DNA from: Burkholderiales bacterium
Lineage (GTDB): Bacteria; Pseudomonadota; Gammaproteobacteria; Burkholderiales; Burkholderiaceae_C
Direction of reading: 5' to 3'
Assembly: GCA_028868305.1 (NCBI GenBank)
Contig: JAGWUS010000010.1
Location: 17,027-81,026 of the forward strand
Length of the DNA: 64,000 bases
Shown: positions 28,273-36,903 of the stretch, piece after piece
Numbering within the stretch: the first letter of the stretch is position 1
How the letters are laid out: each line of letters starts with the position of its first letter
Notes under the pieces: generated by a model
The model's input: only the letters and a program-made list of their open reading frames with translations
Database searches by the model: none
What the model was told of the DNA's origin: nothing
Made by a program: the position numbers and the translations under genes

Positions 28273-29262
28273 TTACTTGTTGCCCCAGCACAGGTCGGTG
28301 CCGGTCTTCACATCCTTGCTGTCCACACCCTTCATGGCCTTGGCAGCGATCAGGGTCACACCCGTGTCGGTGTAACCTTTTTGGCGCTTGCCGTCCTTGG
28401 CGTACTGCACACCAGCGGCCACACCCATGGAAGCCATCTTCAGTGGATATTGCTGCGAAGTCGCACCGATCACACCTGCGCCTACATCCTTAATGCCAGC
28501 ACAGCCGCCGTCCACCGACACGATCACCACGTCTTTTTCCTTGCCAGCAGCCTTCAACGCCTTGAAGGCGCCCGCTGCAGCAGGTTCATTGATGGTGTAC
28601 ACCACGTTGATGGCAGGGTTCTTCTGCAGGCAGTTTTCCATGCCGGTCTGACCCTTGGCGGCGTCACCGAAGCTGTCTGCCGCGCAAACAACTTCCGCGG
28701 GCATAGCCAGTTCGTTGCTCTTGGCGTCCAGGCTCTTCAGACCGTAGCCTTGCAGGAAACCGTTGTGGCGCTGGGCGCCCACGGGGTGACCCGGGAAAAG
28801 GTCCAGCGTGGCTATCACAGGCTTCTTGCCGTTCAGCGCAGCCTTGGCGTACTGGCCAATCAGCACGCCGGCCTTGAAGTTGTCGGTGGCAAACAGGGCG
28901 TCAGCACCTTCAAACGGGCTGTCCAGCGCGATTACCTGCACGCCCTGGGCCTGGATTTTCTTGACCATGGGGATGATGGCATCGCCAGAGGAAGTAATCA
29001 AAATGGTTTTGGCGCCTGCAGCGACCATGTTCTCCATGGCGGTGATCTGGCCGGCGGTGTCACCGTCCTGCTTGCCGGCTGCACTGATAAGCTTGGCGCC
29101 CATCTTCTTGGCTTCGGCTTCTGCGCCTTCCTTCATCTTCACGAAAAAGGGGTTGCTATCGGTCTTGGTGATCAGGCCGATAACTGGCTCAGCAGCAAAA
29201 GTGGATGCTGCGGACGCGGCCAATGCCAGTGCCGTCAGGGCCAGGGTAGTAGATTTTTTCAA
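28273..29262 (-). CDS. frcB: Periplasmic sugar-binding protein (FrcB-like)
   Basis: Periplasmic receptor (329 residues) of the ABC transporter, type I binding-protein fold. The signal peptide cleaves near STFAAE. The mature part has VIGLITKTDSNPFFVKMKEG, AGAKTILITSSGDAIIP and VVYTINEPAAAGAFKALKAA. The start is almost certainly TTG at 29262: GAGGAG lies seven bases upstream, whereas the in-frame ATG at 29289 has no ribosome site and precedes that Shine-Dalgarno. A sigma-70-like promoter lies about 93 bases upstream of the start. It is the first gene of the frcBCA-mutarotase-ROK operon. Confidence 0.88.
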   Translation of the reverse strand: MKKSTTLALTALALAASAASTFAAEPVIGLITKTDSNPFFVKMKEGAEAEAKKMGAKLISAAGKQDGDTAGQITAMENMVAAGAKTILITSSGDAIIPMVKKIQAQGVQVIALDSPFEGADALFATDNFKAGVLIGQYAKAALNGKKPVIATLDLFPGHPVGAQRHNGFLQGYGLKSLDAKSNELAMPAEVVCAADSFGDAAKGQTGMENCLQKNPAINVVYTINEPAAAGAFKALKAAGKEKDVVIVSVDGGCAGIKDVGAGVIGATSQQYPLKMASMGVAAGVQYAKDGKRQKGYTDTGVTLIAAKAMKGVDSKDVKTGTDLCWGNK

Positions 29263-29354
29263 GTTCGCTCTCCTCGGAATGTGGATCAATGTGTCTGCGG
29301 TTATCAGAGAGGGAACTCTCTGGGTGTGTACGCTTTACGATTCAGCGTGGCTGG

Positions 29355-29384
29355 ACTATAGTCGGTCTTTACTTATTAAATCAA
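29355..29384 (-). promoter_or_regulatory. Promoter of the sugar transport operon
   Basis: On the minus strand, TTGATT (29379-29384) and TATAGT (29355-29360) are separated by 18 bases. This matches sigma-70 well and points at frcB. The divergent kinase must be transcribed from the same 148-base gap. Confidence 0.65.
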
Positions 29385-29397
29385 GTTACTTTAGTAA
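29369..29397. promoter_or_regulatory. Candidate ROK-repressor operator pair
   Basis: TTACTTTAGTAA at 29386-29397 is a perfect 12-base palindrome. A related 13-mer, TTTACTTATTAAA at 29369-29381, overlaps the -35 box of the frcB promoter. Both sit between the divergent sugar operons. That the ROK protein binds here is an inference. Confidence 0.5.
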
Positions 29398-29410
29398 TGG
29401 AAAACCCTAT

Positions 29411-30409
29411 ATGCGACAAGAAACTCCGCCCATACAGGTAGCAACCGCAGGCGAAGCGCTCATCGACATGATTCGTAACCCCGATGGCTGCTTTGAGCCC
29501 TGCATTGGTGGAGCTGTGTACAACCTGACGCGCGCGTTGAGCCGCCAGGGCATTGGCACGCTGTACCTCAATCCGCTGTCCAGAGACCGCTTTGGCCGGC
29601 AACTGGCGGCGGGACTGACTGAGGATGGCGTGCATCTGGCACGCCCTGAGCCGGTTCAGGAGGTGACTTCGCTGGCCGTGGTCAGCGTCGATGCGGCAGG
29701 CCAACCAGATTACGCTTTTTACCGCGAAGGCGTTGCAGACCGGGCTACCAGCGCCGGGCAGCTTACAACGGCCTGCCAGCAGGCGCATGGCTTGTCCCTG
29801 GTGTGTACCGGTGCGTTGGCCCTGTCCCCAGCTGATGCAAGCACTTATCTGCCCTGGCTGGCAACTCAGCGCGATGCGGGACGCGTGGTGGTGATTGACG
29901 CCAATCTGCGGCCCTCGGTCATGCCTGATCTAGCCGCGTACCGCCGCCATGTGCTGGCAACACTGCAACTGGCAGATGTCATCAAGGTCAGCGACGAAGA
30001 CCTGAACCACCTGGATTTGCCGGGCACTTCGGAACAGGAAAAAGCCCACCATTTGCTGGCGCACAGCCAGGCACGCTTTGTGGCGCTCACCTGCGGCAAA
30101 GTAGGCGCTTATCTGCTCACACGTGGAGGGCAGCAGTTCCACGCCCATGAACGCCATGCACTCACCGTGGTGGACACGGTGGGCGCCGGTGACTGCTTCC
30201 TGGCTGGCCTGGTCGTGTCCCTGCTGGAACAAGGCTTGCCAGCCAACTGGGGCACGGGGTCTGTGCAGGCCGCACAGGCCCAGGCACTGCTGCAGAACGC
30301 CGTTGCCAGCGCCAGCCTCTGTGTGCAGCGGCGCGGCTGCGCGCCTCCACTGCGGGACGAAGTGCGCACACGCGTCGCCTCCGGCGCAATCAGTTTTGAA
30401 ACCGCCTGA
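29411..30409 (+). CDS. PfkB-family carbohydrate kinase
   Basis: Sugar kinase of 332 residues, probably fructokinase or ribokinase-type. The N-terminal GEALIDMI and GGAVYNLTRALSRQG form the substrate pocket; the C-terminal DTVGAGDCFLAGLV carries the PfkB signature 2 with the catalytic Asp. It presumably phosphorylates the sugar imported by the divergent ABC transporter. Start 29411 (MRQETPP) is chosen; the in-frame opening extends upstream on the antisense side of frcB without a plausible start. Confidence 0.9.
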   Translation: MRQETPPIQVATAGEALIDMIRNPDGCFEPCIGGAVYNLTRALSRQGIGTLYLNPLSRDRFGRQLAAGLTEDGVHLARPEPVQEVTSLAVVSVDAAGQPDYAFYREGVADRATSAGQLTTACQQAHGLSLVCTGALALSPADASTYLPWLATQRDAGRVVVIDANLRPSVMPDLAAYRRHVLATLQLADVIKVSDEDLNHLDLPGTSEQEKAHHLLAHSQARFVALTCGKVGAYLLTRGGQQFHAHERHALTVVDTVGAGDCFLAGLVVSLLEQGLPANWGTGSVQAAQAQALLQNAVASASLCVQRRGCAPPLRDEVRTRVASGAISFETA

Positions 30410-30410
30410 A

Positions 30411-31040
30411 ATGACCGCCTCGCATCTACCTGCTGGCTGCCTGGCACGCGCCCAAGCGCTGATTGACAGCGGCCAGCGCCGCATTCTGGGCATTGCGGCC
30501 CCACCCGGTGCAGGCAAGTCCACACTGGCTCTGGCCTTGCAGCGGGCTTTGGGAGCACAAGCGCAGGTGGTGCCCATGGATGGATACCATCTGGCCAATG
30601 CGGAGCTACAACGCCTGGGCTGCTCCCACCGAAAAGGCGCCAGCGAAACGTTTGACGCCGCGGGTTACCTGAACCTGCTCAAACGCATCAAGACGCAACA
30701 AACCGACGAAACCATTTACGCACCAGAATATCGGCGTGAAGTGGAAGAAGGCATCGCCGGTGCGATTGCCATTGCCGCCAACACTCCGCTCATCATCACC
30801 GAAGGCAACTACCTTCTGATCAAACACGGCGCCTGGGGGGAACTCAAAGCGGTGATGGATGAGGTCTGGTATCTCGATATCGACAGCGAATTACGCCAGC
30901 AGCGGCTTGTGAAACGCCACATGCGCTTTGGCCGTACAGAGCAGGCAGCGCGCGATTGGGTCCAACAGGTTGACGAGCCGAATGCCCTGCTGATCGAGGG
31001 TACCCGGCACCGGGCGGACTGGACCGTTACTTACGCTTAA
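30411..31040 (+). CDS. P-loop nucleoside/nucleotide kinase family protein (FrcK-like)
   Basis: Cytosolic kinase-like protein of 209 residues. Walker A is GIAAPPGAGKSTLA (about residue 30), followed by VVPMDGYHLANAEL and ITEGNYLLI, the pattern of the pantothenate/uridine kinase superfamily. Homologues occur in frc-type sugar operons of rhizobia (FrcK), which fits its place one base after the PfkB kinase. The substrate is unknown; a sugar or sugar phosphate is plausible. The 3' end overlaps the convergent binding-protein gene by four bases. Confidence 0.85.
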   Translation: MTASHLPAGCLARAQALIDSGQRRILGIAAPPGAGKSTLALALQRALGAQAQVVPMDGYHLANAELQRLGCSHRKGASETFDAAGYLNLLKRIKTQQTDETIYAPEYRREVEEGIAGAIAIAANTPLIITEGNYLLIKHGAWGELKAVMDEVWYLDIDSELRQQRLVKRHMRFGRTEQAARDWVQQVDEPNALLIEGTRHRADWTVTYA

Positions 31041-32161
31041 CGTGCAGCCTTGAAGTTGGTGAAGGTGCGCGTTTGCACTTTACGGATAGCCGGTGGCAAA
31101 GCGTCCGGGGCCACCATGGTCTTGGTGGCAGCAGCGTCCAGGAAAATGGTTTTGTTCTCGGCCACTTCCTTCTTCACAAACTTCAACGAAGCCGCGTTGG
31201 GGTTGGCATAGAACACCTTGTTGGTCAGCGAAGCGTGCACTTCAGGGCGCAGAATGTAGTTGATGAACAGGTGGGCGTTTTCCACATTCTTGGCGTCCTT
31301 GGGGATGGCCATGGTGTCGAAGAACAGCGTGGCGCCGGTCTTGGGTACCAGCGCCTCAATCACCACCTTGTTTTTGGTCTTGGCAGATGCAGCACGGTCC
31401 TTGGCAATGTTGATATCGCCCGAGAAACCCATGACCAGGCAGGTCGCACCCGCAGCCATTTCCTCGATGTAACCGGAGGAAGAGAAGCGTGTCACATAAG
31501 GACGGATGTCCTTGAGCACCTTGGCAGCTTCCGCGTAATCGGATGCGTCCTTGCTGAACGCAGGCTTGCCGACATACATCAGCGCAGCAGGAATCACTTC
31601 AGAGGCGGAATCGAGCACGCTCACACCGCACTTCTTGAGTTTGCTAACGTACTTGGTGTCAAACAGCAGGCTCCAGGCGTTTTCAGGCATAGGGGTATCA
31701 CCCAACGCAGCCTTGACCTTGTTCACGTTGATACCCACGGTCACGTAGCCCCAGAGCCAGTCCACCAGGTATTGGTTACCGGGGTCAACCTTGCCGAGTT
31801 GCTCCAGCAGACCCTTGTCAAGGTTGTTCCAGTTACTCAATTTGCTCTTGTCTAGCTTTTGCAGCAGGCCTGCCTCAATCTGGGTTTTGGCAAAGTGGGA
31901 TCCGGGCACGACGATGTCATAGCCGGTCTTGCCCGCCACCAGCTTGGCGTGCAGGATCTCGTTGTTGTCGTAGTTGTCGTAGCGAACCTTGATGCCGGTT
32001 TCTTTCTCAAAGTTCTTGATGGTGTCTTCGGCAATGTAATCCGACCAGTTGTAAATATTGAGTATCTTGGTCGAATCGGCCGCGTGCGCGCTCATGGCGG
32101 TCATGACAGCACCCGCCACCAACGCCAGGGATACGCCCAGCTTTGTGCAACGCTTTGCCAT
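31037..32161 (-). CDS. Polyamine-type extracellular solute-binding protein (PotF/PotD-like)
   Basis: Periplasmic receptor of 374 residues. The signal peptide ends at SAHAAD, then LNIYNWSDYIAEDTIKNFEK, which is diagnostic of PotF/PotD putrescine/spermidine-binding proteins, and DTMAIPKDAKNVENAHLFIN. No permease or ATPase genes accompany it, so it either serves a transporter encoded elsewhere or has another role. Start 32161 (MAKRCTKLG) gives a clean signal peptide; the frame runs upstream to 32338 inside waaF and is not used. Confidence 0.9.
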   Translation of the reverse strand: MAKRCTKLGVSLALVAGAVMTAMSAHAADSTKILNIYNWSDYIAEDTIKNFEKETGIKVRYDNYDNNEILHAKLVAGKTGYDIVVPGSHFAKTQIEAGLLQKLDKSKLSNWNNLDKGLLEQLGKVDPGNQYLVDWLWGYVTVGINVNKVKAALGDTPMPENAWSLLFDTKYVSKLKKCGVSVLDSASEVIPAALMYVGKPAFSKDASDYAEAAKVLKDIRPYVTRFSSSGYIEEMAAGATCLVMGFSGDINIAKDRAASAKTKNKVVIEALVPKTGATLFFDTMAIPKDAKNVENAHLFINYILRPEVHASLTNKVFYANPNAASLKFVKKEVAENKTIFLDAAATKTMVAPDALPPAIRKVQTRTFTNFKAAR

Positions 32162-32208
32162 AGCAATCCATCCTCTCAGGAAGTTAAGAACAAAAACACC
32201 AATGAAAA

Positions 32209-33228
32209 TTATAGAAACCGCAACACCTGAGCAGGAGAAATATCTACCAGGCAACGCGTGTGTCCCAATGGACACGCCCGTGCATAGCAGGGGGCGCAAT
32301 CCAGCGGCGGCTGGTAGCCAGGCTCGTTTTTCAACCACAGCACTTGGGCCCGGGTACTCAGCGGCGGTGTATGAAGCGGACTGGAAGAGCCAAAAATGGC
32401 CACCTGCGGCAGAGCAAAGGCCGCTGCCACATGCATCAAACCGGAGTCGTTACTCACCACAGCGCGCGCGGCTGCAATCACTGCCAGCGCCTGGTCCAGC
32501 GAGGTGCGTCCAGACAAGTCCAGGCACTGTCCAGCGCGCCCTGCATTGGCTGCGCTGGCGATCGCTGCGCACAGTTGCGCCTCCTTGGACGAGCCAAGCA
32601 GGACCACTGGCAGGGAAAGCTGCCGGGCCAGAGTGGCGAAGTGCTCAGCAGGCCAGCGCTTGGCCGGGCCATATTCCGCGCCAGGCGCAAACACGTAGTA
32701 AGCCTTGCGCTGCAATGACAAGCCGGCCAGTACCGCATCCCCCACGACCATTGACATATGCAGGACAGGTCGATCAGTCTCCAGACCCGCCTCGCCACTC
32801 AATGCCGAGTAGAAGGCCACCATCGGTGGGCGCGCGCCATTGACCGGATTGGGCAAGGTTTGTGTCAGCAACCAAGACCGCGACTCACCCTGGTACCCAA
32901 CCCGTCTGGGAATGTCTGCCCACCACGGCAACAACGCACTTTTCAGGGAATTGGGGCACACATACGTTGCATCAAATTTGCCGCGTAGCTGCCTGGCCAG
33001 CGCACGACGGGCACGCCATTGCAAGCCACCATGCGCGAAAGGGAATTCGATGACCTCTGTCACCTGCGGCATAGCCCGGTAAACGGGAGCCACCCACGGC
33101 AATGCACCCACGGTCAACCGCTCACCCCGCGCATGCAGCCTGCGCAACAGCGGTTCGGTCATCACTGCGTCCCCAATCCATTGGGGCGCAATGACAAGAC
33201 TCCTAGTGGTGAGCGTCGAAATGCTCAC
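32209..33228 (-). CDS. waaF: Lipopolysaccharide heptosyltransferase II
   Basis: GT9-family glycosyltransferase (339 residues) that adds the second heptose to the LPS inner core, acting at the cytoplasmic face of the inner membrane. Motifs are LVIAPQWIGDAVMTEPLL, FAPGAEYGPAKRWPAEHFA and VVSNDSGLMHVAAAFALP. The start appears to be GTG at 33228, overlapping the upstream zinc-finger gene by 26 bases; no good ATG exists before the conserved LVIAPQWIGD. Confidence 0.93.
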   Translation of the reverse strand: MSISTLTTRSLVIAPQWIGDAVMTEPLLRRLHARGERLTVGALPWVAPVYRAMPQVTEVIEFPFAHGGLQWRARRALARQLRGKFDATYVCPNSLKSALLPWWADIPRRVGYQGESRSWLLTQTLPNPVNGARPPMVAFYSALSGEAGLETDRPVLHMSMVVGDAVLAGLSLQRKAYYVFAPGAEYGPAKRWPAEHFATLARQLSLPVVLLGSSKEAQLCAAIASAANAGRAGQCLDLSGRTSLDQALAVIAAARAVVSNDSGLMHVAAAFALPQVAIFGSSSPLHTPPLSTRAQVLWLKNEPGYQPPLDCAPCYARACPLGHTRCLVDISPAQVLRFL

Positions 33229-33409
33229 CGTCCTTGAGCTTGTACACGGTGCCGCAGTAAGGGCATTTGGCTTCGCCGTTGTGGGCCACGTCCAGGTACA
33301 CCTTAGGGTGGGTATTCCAAGTTTTCATTTTGGCCATGGGGCTGGGGCAGAACACGCCGCCCTGATGATTCAGGTCTTTGGCCAGCAGTTCAATGACAGA
33401 GGTACTCAT
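33203..33409 (-). CDS. zf-CHCC-type zinc-finger protein
   Basis: Sixty-eight-residue protein with a CHCC zinc site: Cys in GGVFCPSP, His in YLDVAHNG, and CPYCGTVY. This is the fold of mitochondrial NDUFS6 and its bacterial relatives of unknown function. It lies between ilvE and waaF and overlaps waaF, a linkage I recall as common in betaproteobacteria. No specific role can be given. Confidence 0.85.
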   Translation of the reverse strand: MSTSVIELLAKDLNHQGGVFCPSPMAKMKTWNTHPKVYLDVAHNGEAKCPYCGTVYKLKDGEHFDAHH

Positions 33410-33429
33410 GGGTGTTCTCGCTTTGTTTC

Positions 33430-34371
33430 TCAGACCCTGGACAGCCAGTGGGCGTACTTGGGATTGCGGCCATTGACGATGTCAAAGAACGCTGCCTGAA
33501 TTTTTTCGGTGATCGGGCCGCGTGAGCCGCTACCGATCTCGATGCGGTCGATTTCGCGGATCGGCGTTACTTCGGCGGCGGTTCCGGTAAAAAACACCTC
33601 GTCGGAAATGTACAGTTCGTCGCGGGTAATGCGCTTTTGCACAAGATCCAGCCCCAAGTCCTTGCAGATGTGCAGCACCGTGTTACGGGTGATGCCGTTC
33701 AGCGCGCCGGCGGACAGGTCGGGGGTGTAGACCACACCGTCCTTGACCACGAAAATGTTCTCGCCCGCACCTTCGGACACAAAGCCACTGGCATCCAGCA
33801 GGATGGCTTCGTCGTAGCCATCATCGGTCGCTTCGCGGTTGGCAAGGATGGAGTTGGTGTAGTTGCTCACCGCCTTGGCCTGGGTCATGGTGATGTTGAC
33901 GTGGTGGCGGGTGTAGCTGGAAATCTTGACGCGGATACCGCGCTTCATACCGTCTTCACCCAGGTAGGCACCCCAGGGCCAGGCGGCCACCATCAGATGA
34001 ATGTCGTTGCCCTTGGTCGACACACCCAACTTGCGGTCGCCCACCCAGGTCAGGGGCCGCAGGTAGCCAGAGTCAAGTTTGTTGGCACGAATCACATCCA
34101 TCTGCGCCTGGTTTACCTGCTCCTTGGTGAAAGGAATGGTCATGCGCAGAATCTTGGCACTGTTGAACAGGCGATCAGTGTGTTCTGCGAGGCGGAAGAT
34201 GGACGTCGTACCGTTATCTCCCTTGTATGCACGCACGCCCTCGAACGCACCACAACCGTAGTGCAGGGTGTGGGTCAACACATGGATCTTGGCATCGCGC
34301 CAGTCCACCATCTGACCATCCATCCAGATTTTCCCGTCGCGGTCGGACATGGAGGGAGGAAGTGCGCTCAT
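33430..34371 (-). CDS. ilvE: Branched-chain amino acid aminotransferase
   Basis: PLP enzyme (313 residues, fold type IV) for the last step of Val, Leu and Ile synthesis and the first step of their breakdown. Motifs are HTLHYGCGAFEGVRAYKG and AKAVSNYTNSILANREATDD, which contains the region of the PLP Lys. EVTPIREIDRIEIGSG and GPITEKIQAAFFDIVNG follow. ATG 34371 has AAGGA six bases upstream; the opening continues to 34527 without another good start. Confidence 0.95.
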   Translation of the reverse strand: MSALPPSMSDRDGKIWMDGQMVDWRDAKIHVLTHTLHYGCGAFEGVRAYKGDNGTTSIFRLAEHTDRLFNSAKILRMTIPFTKEQVNQAQMDVIRANKLDSGYLRPLTWVGDRKLGVSTKGNDIHLMVAAWPWGAYLGEDGMKRGIRVKISSYTRHHVNITMTQAKAVSNYTNSILANREATDDGYDEAILLDASGFVSEGAGENIFVVKDGVVYTPDLSAGALNGITRNTVLHICKDLGLDLVQKRITRDELYISDEVFFTGTAAEVTPIREIDRIEIGSGSRGPITEKIQAAFFDIVNGRNPKYAHWLSRV

Positions 34372-34420
34372 GAGGGGTCCTTCTGAAAAGTTGGGCTGCA
34401 AATACTGCAAAACGCCCATT

Positions 34421-34840
34421 TTACGGGGCAGCGGCTTGCGCTCTCTCGGGCATGATCGGGCGATAGAGCTCCCATTGTTGCAACTTGCCGCCCACAAAAA
34501 TACAGGTAACGTGGGATTGCGTGCCATCGGTCCAGCGGAACTGCTCGGGCTGAGTGCCTTTGGTCGTCAACAACTCACCCAGGGCGCGGGTCATGGCCAC
34601 CACGTGCATCAGCGTGGCGCCCTTTTGCAGTTTGGCATTGAGCATGACGGCGCTGTCTACGTAGCCTATGGGCCGGTTGGCGGCACGTTTAAGAATCTGC
34701 AACATCCGGGTGAAATGCAGCAGCATCCACATGAACAGTGCGCCCGTGGCAGCAGCAACACCCGGCCAGCCATAGGCGCGGTAAGCAGCCACCACCAACA
34801 CAATGCTTGCGATCGGAATCAGAATTTTCTGGAATTGCAT
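34421..34840 (-). CDS. Conserved membrane protein of unknown function
   Basis: Protein of 139 residues. The first 45 contain two hydrophobic segments (ILIPIASIVLVVAAYRAYGW and GVAAATGALFMWMLLHF), followed by a soluble domain with RAANRPIGYVDSAVMLNAKL, VVAMTRALGELL and RWTDGTQSHVTCIFVGGKLQ. I recall similar proteins in Comamonadaceae that are sometimes labelled glycerate kinase, but there is no kinase motif here and I do not support that name. It lies between the HK gene and ilvE on the same strand. Confidence 0.75.
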   Translation of the reverse strand: MQFQKILIPIASIVLVVAAYRAYGWPGVAAATGALFMWMLLHFTRMLQILKRAANRPIGYVDSAVMLNAKLQKGATLMHVVAMTRALGELLTTKGTQPEQFRWTDGTQSHVTCIFVGGKLQQWELYRPIMPERAQAAAP

Positions 34841-34852
34841 GCCCTGATTTTG

Positions 34853-36199
34853 TCAGGTTGGCCACACCACCGTTACGGATAGCCCCCCGAGCACTTCGGA
34901 GCGGCCGATCTGTATCCCGGCCCCAGACACATCGGCAATGCGCTTGACAATCGACCAACCCAGACCACTGCCCGTCTGATCAGTCCCCAAAACCCGGAAA
35001 AATCGCTCACCCAGACGCTCCACGGCGGCAGGCTCCATGCCGAAGCCACTGTCCTGAACACGCATTGCCACTTCGCCTGCGCCTGGCGTTACCGTCACCA
35101 GAATGCGTGCTCCACGCGGGCTGTAACGCAGCGCGTTATCCACCAGGTTGCGCACCAGAACCCCCAGCAGGACTTCATCGGCCGCCACAGCGCAGACCTG
35201 ATCGGCTTCCAGCTCCAGCACCTGTGAACGCCCTAAAGCCGCAGGTGCCAGCTCCACCGCCACACGCCGGACTACGTTGCCAAGGTTCACGGCCATTGCA
35301 GGTCGAACCGGATTCGTTTCCAGGCGCGCGAGCATCAATAACTGCTCCACCAGGCGTGTCGCCCGGTCACAGCCCGCCAGCGTCGCCTGCAGGGCATGGT
35401 TGCGTTGTGGAACATCCTCCCCGGCACCCAGCGCAACCTGGGCCTGTGCGCGAATGGACGCAATGGGGGTGCGCAACTCGTGTGCAGCGTCCGCGGTAAA
35501 ACGCCGCTCAGACACCACCATGCGCGCAATCCGCTCCAGCAGTTCGTTGAGCGCCCCTACCAGGGGAAGCATTTCTTCAGGGCAATCGCTCAGTACAACC
35601 GGTTCAAGCGTCTGTGGAGCTCGCTGTGCCAGTTCTTGACTGAGTGCACGCAACGGTGCCAGACCAGCGCGTACCGACCACCACAAGACTGCAGCCAGCA
35701 GTGGCAACGCCAGCACCAATGGCAGCAGCAAGCCGCGCATCACCGCCCAGAGTATGTATCGGCGGGATTCGATGCGTTCCCCCACAAACACCTGCACATC
35801 GTGCTCTGCTCCGCGCGCACCAAACACCCTCCAGTGCTCGCCATCAGCGAGTTTCACGGTGCTGAAACCGGTCGTCCTGGCCGACATGGGGTGCTCGCTT
35901 GCGTTGGTCGTGCGTGTGATCAGAGCGCCCTCTTGAAACACCTGAAACGCGACCTTGGGTGCATATTTGTGCAAGGACGGTACATCCAGAACATCATCTT
36001 GATCCTCATCCGATTCCGACTGCTGTACCACCAAGAGGCCGGCAGCCTGCGCGAGGTATCCGTCAAGCAGTTCGTCCAATTCATGGCTTGCATCGATCCA
36101 GGTGAACAGGGCGGCCGCCAGCCACACCAGTGTCACCAGCCCCACCACCAGCGAGAGTACACGCGCCTGAAGGGAGCGTGAGGACATGAAAACAGTCAT
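34853..36199 (-). CDS. Sensor histidine kinase (QseC-like)
   Basis: Membrane sensor of 448 residues. TM1 is about 12-34, a periplasmic domain spans about 35-150, TM2 about 151-174, then HAMP, the HisKA box FTADAAHELRTPIASIR (His240) and an ATPase domain with LVRNLVDNALRYSPRG and QTGSGLGWSIVKRIAD. The start overlaps the response regulator stop by four bases; MSSRSLQ at 36187 is an alternative. It pairs with the regulator upstream and sits beside the SHP/DHC/cytochrome b genes, so it probably controls them. Confidence 0.93.
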   Translation of the reverse strand: MTVFMSSRSLQARVLSLVVGLVTLVWLAAALFTWIDASHELDELLDGYLAQAAGLLVVQQSESDEDQDDVLDVPSLHKYAPKVAFQVFQEGALITRTTNASEHPMSARTTGFSTVKLADGEHWRVFGARGAEHDVQVFVGERIESRRYILWAVMRGLLLPLVLALPLLAAVLWWSVRAGLAPLRALSQELAQRAPQTLEPVVLSDCPEEMLPLVGALNELLERIARMVVSERRFTADAAHELRTPIASIRAQAQVALGAGEDVPQRNHALQATLAGCDRATRLVEQLLMLARLETNPVRPAMAVNLGNVVRRVAVELAPAALGRSQVLELEADQVCAVAADEVLLGVLVRNLVDNALRYSPRGARILVTVTPGAGEVAMRVQDSGFGMEPAAVERLGERFFRVLGTDQTGSGLGWSIVKRIADVSGAGIQIGRSEVLGGLSVTVVWPT

Positions 36200-36867
36200 G
36201 GTGACATTGTCACCTTGAGCATGGTGTAGCCCACACCCCGCACAGTCTGAATGGCATCCGGATGCAGTTTGCGGCGCAGGTGGTGAATATGTACCTCAAT
36301 GGTATTGCTCTCTACTTCATGTCCCCAGCTGTACATCTGCTGCTCCAGCTGCTCGCGCGACAGCACCCGCCCGGCATTGCGGATCAAGGCATGCAGCAAA
36401 TCGAATTCACGCGTAGAAAGAGTGACCACCTCGCCATCAAGTGTGGCCTGCCGCGAGGAAGGGTCCAGCATAACCCTGCCACTGCTAAGCACATCCTGCA
36501 GGTGTCCGTGCGCCCGCCTGATAAGAGACCGCAGTCGGGCGGCTAGTTCGTACAGATCTACGGGCTTGACGACATAGTCATCGGCCCCCAGATCCAGCCC
36601 ACAAATCCGGTCCGGAATCGCGTCCCGCGCTGTAAGCACCAGTACCGGCGTACCGACCTTGCGCGCACGCAGTGCCTGGAGTACGTCGAGTCCGTCTTTC
36701 TTGGGCAAACCCAGGTCAAGCACACCGGCAGCATAGATGTCCGAGGCCAACTCCCGCTCGGCGGCAACACCGTCGCGCACCCAGTCGACCTGAAAACCCA
36801 GTTGACGCAGACCTGCCCGCAAGCCATCGCCCAGTATGGCGTCATCTTCAGCAAGCAGAATGCGCAT
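36196..36867 (-). CDS. OmpR-family response regulator (QseB-like)
   Basis: Transcription regulator of 223 residues: receiver domain with EDD at 7-9, phosphorylation site Asp51 in AGVLDLGLPKKDGLDVL and DDYVVKPVDLYEL; winged-helix C-terminus ending VRGVGYTML. It lies 36 bases downstream of the cytochrome b gene and overlaps its kinase. The likely targets are the three cytochrome genes transcribed just upstream. Confidence 0.94.
   Translation of the reverse strand: MRILLAEDDAILGDGLRAGLRQLGFQVDWVRDGVAAERELASDIYAAGVLDLGLPKKDGLDVLQALRARKVGTPVLVLTARDAIPDRICGLDLGADDYVVKPVDLYELAARLRSLIRRAHGHLQDVLSSGRVMLDPSSRQATLDGEVVTLSTREFDLLHALIRNAGRVLSREQLEQQMYSWGHEVESNTIEVHIHHLRRKLHPDAIQTVRGVGYTMLKVTMSP
36200..36214. 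promoter_or_regulatory. Perfect hairpin at the regulator/kinase junction
   Basis: On the transcribed strand, GGTGAC-AAT-GTCACC forms a perfect six-base stem immediately before the kinase ATG, within the last codons of the regulator gene. It may lower kinase translation relative to the regulator. No experiment is implied by the sequence. Confidence 0.4.
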
Positions 36868-36903
36868 ATTCAGGACAAAGTCAATGGAACGGGCTTGGCG
36901 AAC

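Noticed and set aside
28042..29361. A 439-residue open frame on the plus strand opposite frcC and frcB
   Set aside because: It is His/Gly/Val-rich and has no family resemblance; the minus-strand genes have clear motifs and signals.
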